Below, piece by piece: positions 51,171-59,088 of a stretch of DNA of 64,000 nt. The DNA is taken from NCBI GenBank assembly GCA_016716425.1, contig JADJWJ010000011.1, positions 1 to 64,000 on the forward strand, read 5' to 3'. Each line of letters starts with the position of its first letter. Within the stretch, counting starts at the first letter, position 1. Origin of the DNA: Betaproteobacteria bacterium (GTDB taxonomy: Bacteria > Pseudomonadota > Gammaproteobacteria > Burkholderiales > Casimicrobiaceae). Position numbers and translations under genes: made by a program. Below the pieces are notes generated by a model. It was not told the DNA's origin. It did not search any database and was given only the letters and a program-made list of their open reading frames with translations.

Positions 51171-51998
51171 ATGCCGACTCGCCGTACCGTCTTCTTCGTG
51201 TCCGACCGCACCGGCATCACCGCCGAGATGCTGGGGGCGTCGCTGCTGACACAGTTCGAGGACTTCAGCTTCCAGCGGGTTACGATTCCGTTCGTCGACT
51301 CGCCCGAGCGCGTCGGCGAGGCGCTCCGGCAGGTGAACGAGACCGCGGAGCGCGAAGGCAAGCGTCCGATCGTCATCAGCTCCATCGTCGACGAGGCGAT
51401 GAGCGCGCAGATACGGCGCGAGGCCAATGCGCTGACGCTCGACTTCTTCCAGTTCTTCATCCAGCCGCTCGAGGGCGAACTGGGCGCCAAGAGCTCGCAC
51501 GCGGCCGGCCGCTCGCACGGCATCGCCGACAGCCACGTGTACTTCGCGCGGATGGAGGCGATCAACTTCACGCAGGCGCACGACGACGGCGCGACGACGC
51601 GCGACCTCGCGAAGGCCCAGGTGATCCTGGTCGGCGTCTCGCGTTGCGGCAAGACGCCGACGTCGCTCTACCTCGCGCTGCAGTTCGGCATCCGCGCGGC
51701 GAACTTCCCGCTCACGCCCGACGACTTCACCGACCGCAAGCTGCCGGCGTCCGTGCAGCCGTTCCGGGACAAACTGTTCGGCCTCACGATCCAGCCGGAG
51801 CGGCTGCGCGAGATCCGCGAGGAGCGGCGGCCGAACTCGAAGTACGCGACGCTCGACAACTGCCGCTACGAAGTGCGCGAGGCCGAGGCGATGATGACGC
51901 GCGAGCGCATTCCGATGCTCGACACGACGACCAAGTCGATCGAGGAGATCGCGACCACGATCCTGCACCGCGGCAAGCTCGAGCGGCGGATCTTCTGA
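51171..51998 (+). CDS. ppsR: PEP synthase regulatory protein (bifunctional kinase/pyrophosphorylase)
   Basis: A 275-residue DUF299-type regulator, which phosphorylates PEP synthase in an ADP-dependent way and removes the phosphate by phosphorolysis. The N-terminus VFFVSDRTGITAEMLGA and the P-loop-like GVSRCGKTPTSLYLA near residue 145 are diagnostic, as is IRAANFPLTPDD. The length fits the family. PpsA, the substrate, is encoded nearby on the opposite strand. The gene is separated from the PHP gene by seven bases. Confidence 0.95.
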   Translation: MPTRRTVFFVSDRTGITAEMLGASLLTQFEDFSFQRVTIPFVDSPERVGEALRQVNETAEREGKRPIVISSIVDEAMSAQIRREANALTLDFFQFFIQPLEGELGAKSSHAAGRSHGIADSHVYFARMEAINFTQAHDDGATTRDLAKAQVILVGVSRCGKTPTSLYLALQFGIRAANFPLTPDDFTDRKLPASVQPFRDKLFGLTIQPERLREIREERRPNSKYATLDNCRYEVREAEAMMTRERIPMLDTTTKSIEEIATTILHRGKLERRIF

Positions 51999-52005
51999 CG
52001 CAAAC

Positions 52006-52080
52006 GAGGGTCAGGCTCGAATTTCGGCCGGCACCCACCGACACGTCGCCGCAGTCTGCCGAAATCCGAGCCTGACCCTC
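52006..52080. repeat. Near-perfect 23-bp inverted repeat at a convergent junction
   Basis: The left arm (52006-52028) starts GAGGGTCAGGCTCGAATT and the right arm (52058-52080) is its reverse complement with one mismatch; the loop is 29 bp. The right arm contains the TGA of the amidohydrolase-type gene (52079-52081). It is the best-preserved member of the GGGTCAG family in this window. It can serve as a terminator in both directions. Confidence 0.85.
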
Positions 52081-53011
52081 ATTTCCAGCGCAGATCGTCG
52101 TCGCGCGTGCGGATCTCGTCCAGGCCGTAGAAGCGGCGCGCGGTGCCGCCCAGCAGCGCGGCGCGGTCCTCCGGCGACCACGACGCGGTCAGCGCGATCG
52201 TCGCCGCGTACCAGCTCTGGTAGGTTCCGGCGAGGTTGACGACCGGCCAGTCGCTGCCCCACATGAGCCGCTGCGGGCCGAAGGTCTCGGCCAGGAAGTC
52301 GACGTACGGACGCAGAACGTCGATCGTCCAGCCCGGTCCCGCCTCGGTCACCAGGCCCGAGAGCTTGCAGCGCACGCGCGGGCTCGCCGCGGCCGCGCGC
52401 ATCAGCCGAGCCCACGGCTCCCACATGCCGCCGGCGATGGCGGGCTTGGCCGCGTGGTCGATGACGACCGCGAGATCCGGATGGCGCTCGATCATCGTCA
52501 GCAATGCCGGCAGTTGCCCGGGACGCACCAGTGCGTCGAAGCGCAGGCCGAGACGCGGCAGCGCTGCGAGCGCGCGCCCGACCTCGGCGCGCAGGATCCA
52601 CGCATCGTCGCCCATGTCCTGCAGCATCGGTCGCACGCCCTTCAGCAGCGGGTTGCGTGCGAGCCGCGTGAGCGTGGGAATGGCGTTGGGCGCGGCCAAG
52701 TCGGCCCAGCCGACCACGCCGTGCACGACACCGTCGCTCCTCGCCGCGACGTCGAGCAGATACTGCGTCTCGGCGACCGTCGGCGCCGCCTGCACGAGCA
52801 CGGTCCCGGCGATGCCGGTCTGCTCGCGCAGGGGTGCCAGGTCCTTGAGCGAGAAGTCGCGGTGGATCGCGGCGAAGTCGGGGGTGAGCCCGACGGGCCG
52901 TCCCGAGGGCGAACACCGGAGCGCGGAGCGCGAAGGTAGCTCAGTCAGCCAGCCGTAGTCGCCGCGCGCGAGCGACCAGACGTGGTGGTGGGCGTCTACG
53001 GTGGTGGGCAC
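52079..53011 (-). CDS. Amidohydrolase-2 family sugar lactonase
   Basis: A 310-residue metal-dependent hydrolase of the amidohydrolase_2 family (COG3618). The N-terminal metal motif is VDAHHHVWSLARGDYGWL (about 5-22), and the C-terminal part holds VVIDHAAKPAIAGG (about 200) and LMWGSDWPVVNLAG (about 270), which supply the remaining histidines and aspartate. The family includes L-fuconolactonase and L-rhamnono-lactonase. With an aldose dehydrogenase upstream and FucU nearby, lactone opening in an L-fucose-type pathway is likely. I chose the GTG at 53011; an ATG 36 bp upstream would overlap the AKR stop. The gap to AKR is 7 bp. Confidence 0.83.
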   Translation of the reverse strand: MPTTVDAHHHVWSLARGDYGWLTELPSRSALRCSPSGRPVGLTPDFAAIHRDFSLKDLAPLREQTGIAGTVLVQAAPTVAETQYLLDVAARSDGVVHGVVGWADLAAPNAIPTLTRLARNPLLKGVRPMLQDMGDDAWILRAEVGRALAALPRLGLRFDALVRPGQLPALLTMIERHPDLAVVIDHAAKPAIAGGMWEPWARLMRAAAASPRVRCKLSGLVTEAGPGWTIDVLRPYVDFLAETFGPQRLMWGSDWPVVNLAGTYQSWYAATIALTASWSPEDRAALLGGTARRFYGLDEIRTRDDDLRWK

Positions 53012-53018
53012 GTCGGCT

Positions 53019-54047
53019 TCAGTGTTCCGGCAGCGGCGCGCCGGCATCGACGAGCCCGCGCGTGCGTAACTCTACCCAAAAACCCGGCGGGATCGGCGCG
53101 CGGGCGAGCGCCAGGTTCGCCGTGAGTTCCGCGCCGCTGCGCGCGCCTGCCAGCACGACCGCGACCGCCGGATGCGCGGCGGGGAACTGCAGCGCCGCCG
53201 CCGCGAGCGAAACACCATGTACGCGACAGACCGCTTCGAGTGCCTCTACGCGCGCGACGACCGCCGGCGGCGCCGGCGCGTAGTCGAAGTACGCGGGCGC
53301 CCCGCCGGCCGGGTGCGCGCCCGTCGCGAGGATGCCCGAGTTGAACGGCCCGCCCAGCACGACGGCGACGTTGCGCCGCATGCACTCGGGCAGCAGTTCC
53401 GGGAGGGCTGACTGATCGGCCAGCGTATAGCGGCCCGCGAGCAGGATCGCGTCGAGGTCGGCGTGGTGGAGCGTGGTGAGGCAGATGTCGACGCCGTTGA
53501 CGCCGATCCCGTAGCCGGCGATGACCCCGGCCGCCTTCTGCTCCGCCAGCGCCGGCAGGCCGCTGTCGAGCAACGTGCGGAAGTGGTGGTCGAAGTCCGC
53601 GCCGTGCGTGGCTTGGTCGAGGTCGTGCACCCAGACGACGTCGATGCGGTCGATGCCGAGGCGCGCCCGGCTGTCGGCGAGCGAGCGCAGCACACCTGCG
53701 CGGGAATAGTCGTACGTCTGCACATAGCGCGGAACGTCGACGTAGCCGTGCTGGTCCGTGGGCGCGGCGGCGTCGGACCGCAGGAGCCGGCCGACCTTCG
53801 TCGACAGCAGGAACGCCTCGCGCGGACGGCAGGAGAGCGCGGCGCCGAAGCGCCGCTCGGACAGGCCGTGGCCGTAGTGCGGCGCCGTGTCGAAGTAGCG
53901 CACGCCCGCGTCCCACGCTCGGTCGATCACCGCGCGTGCTTCGTCTTCCGGCACCGGCCGGAAGAGGTTGCCGAGCGGAGCGCCGCCGAGCGCGATTCCG
54001 GCAGCCTGCGCCGCCGCGCGCAGCCGCGGTCCGATTACTGGTTGCAC
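53019..54047 (-). CDS. Aldo/keto reductase, D-threo-aldose 1-dehydrogenase (L-fucose dehydrogenase) type
   Basis: A 342-residue AKR. The catalytic Asp and Tyr are in YFDTAPHYGHGLSE (about 50-63), the Lys is in LLSTKVGRLL, and the His in VWVHDLDQ (about 140). The segment DVPRYVQTYDYSRAGV and the AGYGIGVNGVDI stretch are typical of the D-threo-aldose 1-dehydrogenase branch, which oxidises L-fucose and similar sugars at C1 with NAD+ or NADP+. The start is the GTG at 54047. A perfect palindrome lies two bases ahead of it. It is the first gene of the minus-strand arm of the sugar island. Confidence 0.82.
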   Translation of the reverse strand: MQPVIGPRLRAAAQAAGIALGGAPLGNLFRPVPEDEARAVIDRAWDAGVRYFDTAPHYGHGLSERRFGAALSCRPREAFLLSTKVGRLLRSDAAAPTDQHGYVDVPRYVQTYDYSRAGVLRSLADSRARLGIDRIDVVWVHDLDQATHGADFDHHFRTLLDSGLPALAEQKAAGVIAGYGIGVNGVDICLTTLHHADLDAILLAGRYTLADQSALPELLPECMRRNVAVVLGGPFNSGILATGAHPAGGAPAYFDYAPAPPAVVARVEALEAVCRVHGVSLAAAALQFPAAHPAVAVVLAGARSGAELTANLALARAPIPPGFWVELRTRGLVDAGAPLPEH

Positions 54048-54070
54048 ACTGACATGTCAGCCGGTACGAT
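54042..54070 (+). promoter_or_regulatory. Promoter of the dctPQM arm with operator in the spacer
   Basis: -35 TTGCAC (54042-54047) and -10 TACGAT (54065-54070) are 17 bp apart. The spacer contains the perfect palindrome CTGACATGTCAG (54049-54060), a likely site for the FCD/GntR regulator encoded at 57002. It also abuts the GTG of the divergent aldose dehydrogenase gene, so one bound dimer could block both arms. The dctP message would have a leader of about 90 bases. Confidence 0.6.
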
Positions 54071-54168
54071 GCCGCATCCTAGCCGGTCGCACCCCGGGGC
54101 GGCAAGCGCGCGCTGCGCCGGCCGAGGATCCGCGAGGACCCGTAGACCAACATCCACAGGGAGGATCG

Positions 54169-55143
54169 ATGACGAGAGCCCGCCTTTCGCTGTTCCTGCT
54201 GACGGCCGCGTGCGCCGGCGGTGCGTACGCACAGGAGATCGTGCTGCGCTGGTCCGACGTGGTGCCGGCAACGCACCCGTCGGTGCAGATGATCGAGCGC
54301 ATCGCCGCCGACGCGAAGGCGAAGTCCGGCGGCCGCATCGCGATCCAGGCCTTTCCGGCCGGCCAGCTGGGGTCCTCGCGCGACACCATCGAGGCCGTCG
54401 CCAACGGCACCCAGCAGCTCGTCACCGAAGGCGCGGCGAACTTCGGCGCCTGGGTCCCGGCCATCTCGGTGGTCGAGAGCCCGTACATCTGGCGCGACGG
54501 CGACCATCTGGTGAAGGCGATGTCGGGCCCGGTCGGCAAGGCCTTCAACGACGAGCTCGTCGCCAAGCGCGGCATGCGCATCCTCGGCACGACCTACTAC
54601 GGCACGCGCCACCTCACGACGTCGACGAAGAACGTGCGCACGCCGGCCGATCTCGCGGGCTTCAAGCTGCGCGTCCCGGAGAACGACGTCTTCAAGGCGA
54701 TGGCCGAGGCGTGGGGCGCGCGCCCGACGCCGATGAACTTCGGCGAGCTGTATCTCGCGCTCAAGCAGGGCACGGTGGACGGGCAGGAGAACCCGCTGCC
54801 GACGATCAAGTCCGGGAAGTTCGACGAGGTCCAGAAGTACCTGGTGCTGACCGGCCACATCATCACGCCGCGCCTCGTCGTGGTCAACGACGCGTTCTGG
54901 AAGGGCCTCAAACCCGCCGACCAGAAGATCATCCAGGACGCGATCGATGCCGGCATCGCGTGGCAGAACGCCGAGCTCGCGCGCCAGGAGAAGGAGCTCG
55001 TCGACAGCATGAAGGCCGGCGGCATGACCGTCGTCGCCGTCGACGTCGAGCAGTTCCGCAAGCCCGTGGTCGCCGCGGTCGTCCCCAAGTTCGAGAGCCG
55101 CTGGGGCAAGGGGACCTACGAAAAGCTGCAGCAGATGAAGTGA
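54169..55143 (+). CDS. dctP: TRAP transporter solute-binding protein (DctP family)
   Basis: A 324-residue periplasmic binding protein with a signal peptide (ARLSLFLLTAACAGGAYAQE). The family signature GGRIAIQAFPAGQLGSSRD is near residue 55, and the ligand-binding arginine is in FKLRVPEND (near 165). The segment KQGTVDGQENPLPTIKSGK (about 205) is characteristic. It should deliver the substrate, an acidic sugar or related compound, to DctQM. The ATG at 54169 has GGGAGG seven bases upstream. The gap to dctQ is 67 bp. Confidence 0.92.
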   Translation: MTRARLSLFLLTAACAGGAYAQEIVLRWSDVVPATHPSVQMIERIAADAKAKSGGRIAIQAFPAGQLGSSRDTIEAVANGTQQLVTEGAANFGAWVPAISVVESPYIWRDGDHLVKAMSGPVGKAFNDELVAKRGMRILGTTYYGTRHLTTSTKNVRTPADLAGFKLRVPENDVFKAMAEAWGARPTPMNFGELYLALKQGTVDGQENPLPTIKSGKFDEVQKYLVLTGHIITPRLVVVNDAFWKGLKPADQKIIQDAIDAGIAWQNAELARQEKELVDSMKAGGMTVVAVDVEQFRKPVVAAVVPKFESRWGKGTYEKLQQMK

Positions 55144-55210
55144 CGATCGTGCCGGGTCCCGGGCACCGGCGCGGCGCGCATCGGGCCGGCGCACGCGGCG
55201 GCGGCGGAGC

Positions 55211-55711
55211 GTGCGCACGGTGAGCGCGCTGCTCCGCTTCGCCGAGCGCCTGATCGACGCCGCAGCCGTCGCGACGTTCGCCGGGATCTTCCTGTGCGTG
55301 CTCGCGCAGGTCGTGTTCCGCTACGCCTTCAACGCCCCGCTGACGTGGAGCGAGGAGCTCGCGCGCTACCTCTTCATCTGGTGCGCGTTCTTAGGCTGGA
55401 TCATCGCGTCGCGGCGCGGGAGCCACCTCGCGATGACGTTCGTCGTCGACCGCCTGCCCCCCGCCGCGCGGGCCGCGCTGGCCGTGCTCACGCAGCTCGC
55501 GACGCTGTGGTTCGCGTGGCTCTTGGGGTCGCGCGGCGCAGCCCTCGTGCGCAACAACTGGGACGTCGAAAACGTCGCGGTGCCGTTCAACCTCGGCGTC
55601 GTCTACGCCATCGAGCCGATCGCGGCGGCGGCGATCGCGACCTACGCCGTCGTCGCCCTGGCCGAAGCCGCCCGCGGCGATGGGTCGACGCCGGCGCGCG
55701 ACCGCGAATGA
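55211..55711 (+). CDS. dctQ: TRAP transporter small permease (DctQ family)
   Basis: A 166-residue membrane protein with four helices (about 15-35, 50-65, 85-105 and 130-150). The segment VVFRYAFNAPLTWSEELARY between helices 1 and 2 is the family signature. It helps couple DctP to the large subunit. The GTG at 55211 is chosen; another GTG is nine bases on. It overlaps dctM by four bases (ATGA). Confidence 0.9.
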   Translation: MRTVSALLRFAERLIDAAAVATFAGIFLCVLAQVVFRYAFNAPLTWSEELARYLFIWCAFLGWIIASRRGSHLAMTFVVDRLPPAARAALAVLTQLATLWFAWLLGSRGAALVRNNWDVENVAVPFNLGVVYAIEPIAAAAIATYAVVALAEAARGDGSTPARDRE

Positions 55712-56994
55712 CCGCCCTCATGCTGGCAATCCTCGCGGCATGGTTCGTCGCGATCTTCCTGGGCCCCCCGCTGTGGCTCGCGATGGCGCTCGCGGGCTGG
55801 GCGTTCCTCGCGCTGGCCGGAATCCCCGACCTGGCACTCGCGCAGCGGATCGCGAAGACGGCGGACTCGTTCCCGCTGCTGGCCGCGCCGCTCTTCATCC
55901 TCATGGGCAACGTCATGAATTCGGCGGGCATCACGCAGCGCATCTTCGCGTTCGCCAGCGTGTGCGTCGGGTGGATGCGCGGCGGGCTGTGCCACGCCAA
56001 CATCGTGGCGAGCGTGTTCTTCGCCGGCACCTCGGGCTCGGCGGTCGCCGACGCCGGGGGGCTGGGCACGCTCGAGATCAAGGCGATGACCGACGAGGGC
56101 TACCCGCCGGACATCGCCGCCGCGCTCACGGCGTCGTCGGCGACCATCGGCCCGATCATCCCGCCGTCGCTGCCGATGATCATCTACGGGGTGTCGGCGG
56201 AGACGTCCATCGGCGCACTGTTCCTGGCCGGCGTGGTCCCGGGCCTGCTGATGGCCGGCGCGCTGATGGTCATGGTGCGCGCCATTGCGGTCAGGCTCGA
56301 CCTGCCGCGGCACCCGTTCCCCGGCGCCGCCGACCTGTGGCGCGCGTTCCGCCGCGCGTTCTGGGCGCTGCTGCTGCCCGTGATCCTGTTCGCGGGCCTG
56401 TTCGGCGGCGTGTTCACGCCCACGGAGGCCGCGGCGATCTCCGTTGCGTACGCGCTGATCCTGGGCCTCTTCGTCTATCGCGAGTTCCGGTGGGTCGACC
56501 TGCCGAAGATCGTCCTCGCCACCGTGGAGACGACCGGCGTCGTGATGGCGCTGGTGATGGCGGCCGCGCTGCTCGCCTACTGCCTCGCCCTGTCGCAGGT
56601 CCCGCAGGCCGCCGGCGCGTTCCTCGTACAGCTCGCCGCCAGTCCGCTCGTGTTCCTCCTCATCGTCAACGTGATCCTCCTGGCCGTGGGCTGCTTCATG
56701 GAGGCGCTCGCCGCGATGCTGATCCTGATTCCGATCCTCGTCCCCACGGCGATGAAGCTCGGCATCGACCCGGTGCACTTCGGACTCGTCTTCGTGCTGA
56801 ACCTCATGATCGGCACGATCACCCCGCCGGTGGGCGTGGTCCTCTACGTCACCGCCAAGGTCGCCGACATCTCCTTCGAGCGCGTGACGCGCGCGACGCT
56901 GCCGTTCCTGGTGCCGCTGGTGGTCGTGCTGGTCGCGGTGACGCTGTGGCCGCCGCTGGCGACGTGGCTGCCCGGGCTGGTGCTGGGAAGGTAG
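55708..56994 (+). CDS. dctM: TRAP transporter large permease (DctM family)
   Basis: A 428-residue Na+-coupled transport subunit with about twelve helices. The segment FFAGTSGSAVADAGGLG (about 110-126) and TASSATIGPIIPPSLPMIIYG (split over about 140-160) are DctM signatures, as is NLMIGTITPPVGVVLY near 370. It carries out the uptake of the substrate. The ATG overlaps the dctQ stop by four bases. Seven bases separate it from the regulator gene. Confidence 0.94.
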   Translation: MTALMLAILAAWFVAIFLGPPLWLAMALAGWAFLALAGIPDLALAQRIAKTADSFPLLAAPLFILMGNVMNSAGITQRIFAFASVCVGWMRGGLCHANIVASVFFAGTSGSAVADAGGLGTLEIKAMTDEGYPPDIAAALTASSATIGPIIPPSLPMIIYGVSAETSIGALFLAGVVPGLLMAGALMVMVRAIAVRLDLPRHPFPGAADLWRAFRRAFWALLLPVILFAGLFGGVFTPTEAAAISVAYALILGLFVYREFRWVDLPKIVLATVETTGVVMALVMAAALLAYCLALSQVPQAAGAFLVQLAASPLVFLLIVNVILLAVGCFMEALAAMLILIPILVPTAMKLGIDPVHFGLVFVLNLMIGTITPPVGVVLYVTAKVADISFERVTRATLPFLVPLVVVLVAVTLWPPLATWLPGLVLGR

Positions 56995-57001
56995 CGGCCC
57001 G

Positions 57002-57688
57002 ATGGCCCGGCCCGCCGCCCGCCACGCCGCGCCGCGCCAGCTGCGCTGGCAGGCGTACGACCGCTTCCAGCAGCAGCTGCTGGCCGCGCGCATCCGCCCC
57101 GGCCAGTTCGTGTCGCAGCGCGAACTGGCCGCGCTTACCGGCTTGCCGCTGGGGGCGATCCGCGAAGTGATTCCGCGGCTCGAGGCGGAAGGCCTGCTGC
57201 GGACAGTGCCACAGCGCGGCCTGCAGATCGCCAACGTCGACGTCCGGCTGGTGCGCAACGCGTTCCAGCTGCGCGCGATCCTCGAGAAGGACGCGGCCGC
57301 GCACTTCGCCGCCGTTGCGACCGATGCGCAGCTCGACGCGCTGGAGGCAGCGCACCGCGACATCGTCGCCCGGGCGGCGCGCGGGGTCGCGCCGGCGCTG
57401 CTGGACGCCGCGCAGGCCGTCGACTGGGGCCTGCACGACATGATGATCGACGCACTCGGCAACGAGATCGTTTCGGCGATCTACCGCGTCAACAGCCTGC
57501 GCATCCGGCTGATCCGCCTCGACCGCGTCACGCTGACCGCAGAATCGCTGCGACCGGCGATGGACGAGCACCTCGCGCTCATCGCTGCGCTGCGCACGCG
57601 CGACCCGCAACGCGCCGTCGCCGCGATCGACGCCCACCTCACGCATGCGCGCAACCGCGCGCTCGGCCTGCAGGAGCCTTCCCGATGA
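57002..57688 (+). CDS. GntR-family regulator with FCD domain
   Basis: A 228-residue repressor. The winged helix is about 15-75 (FVSQRELAALTGLPLGAIRE followed by VIPRLEAEGLLR) and the helical FCD ligand/metal domain fills the rest, with conserved Asp/His positions in WGLHDMMIDALGN and DAHLTHARN. It lies in the sugar operon and probably binds the palindrome at 54049 and is released by a sugar acid. The gene overlaps the aldolase gene by four bases. Confidence 0.88.
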   Translation: MARPAARHAAPRQLRWQAYDRFQQQLLAARIRPGQFVSQRELAALTGLPLGAIREVIPRLEAEGLLRTVPQRGLQIANVDVRLVRNAFQLRAILEKDAAAHFAAVATDAQLDALEAAHRDIVARAARGVAPALLDAAQAVDWGLHDMMIDALGNEIVSAIYRVNSLRIRLIRLDRVTLTAESLRPAMDEHLALIAALRTRDPQRAVAAIDAHLTHARNRALGLQEPSR

Positions 57689-58608
57689 GTCCCTCCTCCG
57701 CTCTCCCGGTGCGCGGCCTGTGGTGCGCGCTGCTGACGCCGATTGCCCGCGACGGCGGCGTCGACCACGCGCGCCTCCTCGCGCATGCACGCGCGCTGCT
57801 GGCGCAGGGGGTGGACGGCGTCGCGCCGTTCGGCACCACCGGCGAGGGCCAGTCCTTCTCGCTCGACGAACGGCGCGCCGGGCTGGACGCGCTGCTCGCG
57901 GGCGGCATCCCCGGCACGCGGATCGTCGCGGCGACCGGCTGCGCCGCGCTGCCGGAGACCGTCGCGCTCACGCGGCACGCGGTCGCCGCCGGCTGCGCCG
58001 CCGCACTGGTGCTGCCGCCCTTCTTCTGGAAGGACGCCTCCGACGACGGGCTGTTCGCGTGGTACGCATCGCTGATCGAGAAGGCGGCCGACCCGCGCCT
58101 GAAGGTCATGCTGTACCACCTGCCGCAGGTGTCGGCAGTGCCACTGTCGGTCAACCTGGTCGGCCGCCTCGCCGCGGCGTTCCCGGGCACGGTCGTCGGC
58201 GTCAAGGACAGCGAAGGCAACTGGGCGCACACCGCGGCGCTGCTCGCGCAGGTGCCGGAAATCGCGGTCCTGATCGGGCACGAGCCGCATCTGCCGCGGC
58301 TCATGCGCGCCGGCGGCGCCGGCACGATCTGCGGGGTCGCGAACGTCCTGCCCGGCCTCGTGCGTGCGCTGCTCACGCCGCAGGTGGCCGCCGGGGACGA
58401 GGCGCGCATCGCCGCGTTCATCGACATCGCGTTTCGCCAGCCGCTGATGGCGGGTTTCAAGAGCATGCTTGCCGACCAGCGCAACGATCCGGGCTGGCTC
58501 GCCGTACGGCCGCCGCTGGTGCCGTTGACCGATGCGCAGCGCAGCACGCTGCGCGCCGCGCTCGCCGCCAGCGGACTCGGGCCGGCGGCCGCGGGCGCGC
58601 AGCAATGA
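57685..58608 (+). CDS. DapA-family aldolase (DHDPS/KDG-aldolase-like)
   Basis: A 307-residue class I aldolase fold of the dihydrodipicolinate synthase/N-acetylneuraminate lyase family. The phosphate/pyruvate-binding segment APFGTTGEGQSFSLDE is at about 45-60, the catalytic Tyr is in MLYHLPQVS (near 140), and the Schiff-base Lys is in VVGVKDSEGNW (near 170). In a sugar acid context it is likely to split a 2-keto-3-deoxy acid into pyruvate and an aldehyde, e.g. lactaldehyde from 2-keto-3-deoxy-fuconate. True dihydrodipicolinate synthase is less likely because of the operon. The ATG overlaps the GntR stop by four bases. Confidence 0.85.
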   Translation: MSPSSALPVRGLWCALLTPIARDGGVDHARLLAHARALLAQGVDGVAPFGTTGEGQSFSLDERRAGLDALLAGGIPGTRIVAATGCAALPETVALTRHAVAAGCAAALVLPPFFWKDASDDGLFAWYASLIEKAADPRLKVMLYHLPQVSAVPLSVNLVGRLAAAFPGTVVGVKDSEGNWAHTAALLAQVPEIAVLIGHEPHLPRLMRAGGAGTICGVANVLPGLVRALLTPQVAAGDEARIAAFIDIAFRQPLMAGFKSMLADQRNDPGWLAVRPPLVPLTDAQRSTLRAALAASGLGPAAAGAQQ

Positions 58609-58639
58609 GGCCGCGCACGGGCATCGTTGGGACGCGGCC

Positions 58640-59086
58640 ATGCTGATCGGCATCCACCCGTTGCTAACGCCGGACTTGCTGCACGCGCTGGCGTCGATGG
58701 GCCACGGCGACGAGATCGTGATCGCCGACGCGAACTTCCCGTCGGCGTCGGTCGGGCGCCGCGTGATCGCGCTGCCCGGCGCCGACGCCCCCGCGGCGCT
58801 GGCGGCGGTGCTGACAGTGTTCCCCGTCGACGCCGCTTCGGTGCCGGCGGTGATCACGATGGAGGTCGCGGGCGATCCGCGCGCCATTCCGCTGCCGGTC
58901 GCCGCGATCGCGGCCGTGCTTGCCGAGCGCGGCATGGCCGACGTCGAGATCGGTGCGCTCGAGCGGCACGCGTTCTACGAACGTGCACAGCGGGCGTTCG
59001 CCGTGGTCCGCACCGGCGAGTTGCGACCCTACGGCAACGTGCTGCTGGTCAAGGGCACCGTCAACCGGTACGCGGCCCCGGTGTAG
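58640..59086 (+). CDS. fucU: FucU/RbsD-family sugar mutarotase
   Basis: A 148-residue protein of the RbsD/FucU fold that interconverts sugar anomers. The N-terminal segment IHPLLTPDLLHALASMGHGD, then VIADANFPSASVG, and the C-terminal VRTGELRPYGNVLLVKG closely fit L-fucose mutarotase rather than RbsD. I chose the ATG at 58640 (MLIGIHPLL). It would supply the anomer needed by the aldose dehydrogenase. It follows the aldolase gene by 31 bp. Confidence 0.84.
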   Translation: MLIGIHPLLTPDLLHALASMGHGDEIVIADANFPSASVGRRVIALPGADAPAALAAVLTVFPVDAASVPAVITMEVAGDPRAIPLPVAAIAAVLAERGMADVEIGALERHAFYERAQRAFAVVRTGELRPYGNVLLVKGTVNRYAAPV

Positions 59087-59088
59087 CG

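Noticed and set aside
57685..58608. Dihydrodipicolinate synthase of lysine synthesis (dapA)
   Set aside because: The fold fits, but the gene sits inside a sugar catabolic operon and is coupled to its regulator, so a keto-acid aldolase role is more likely.
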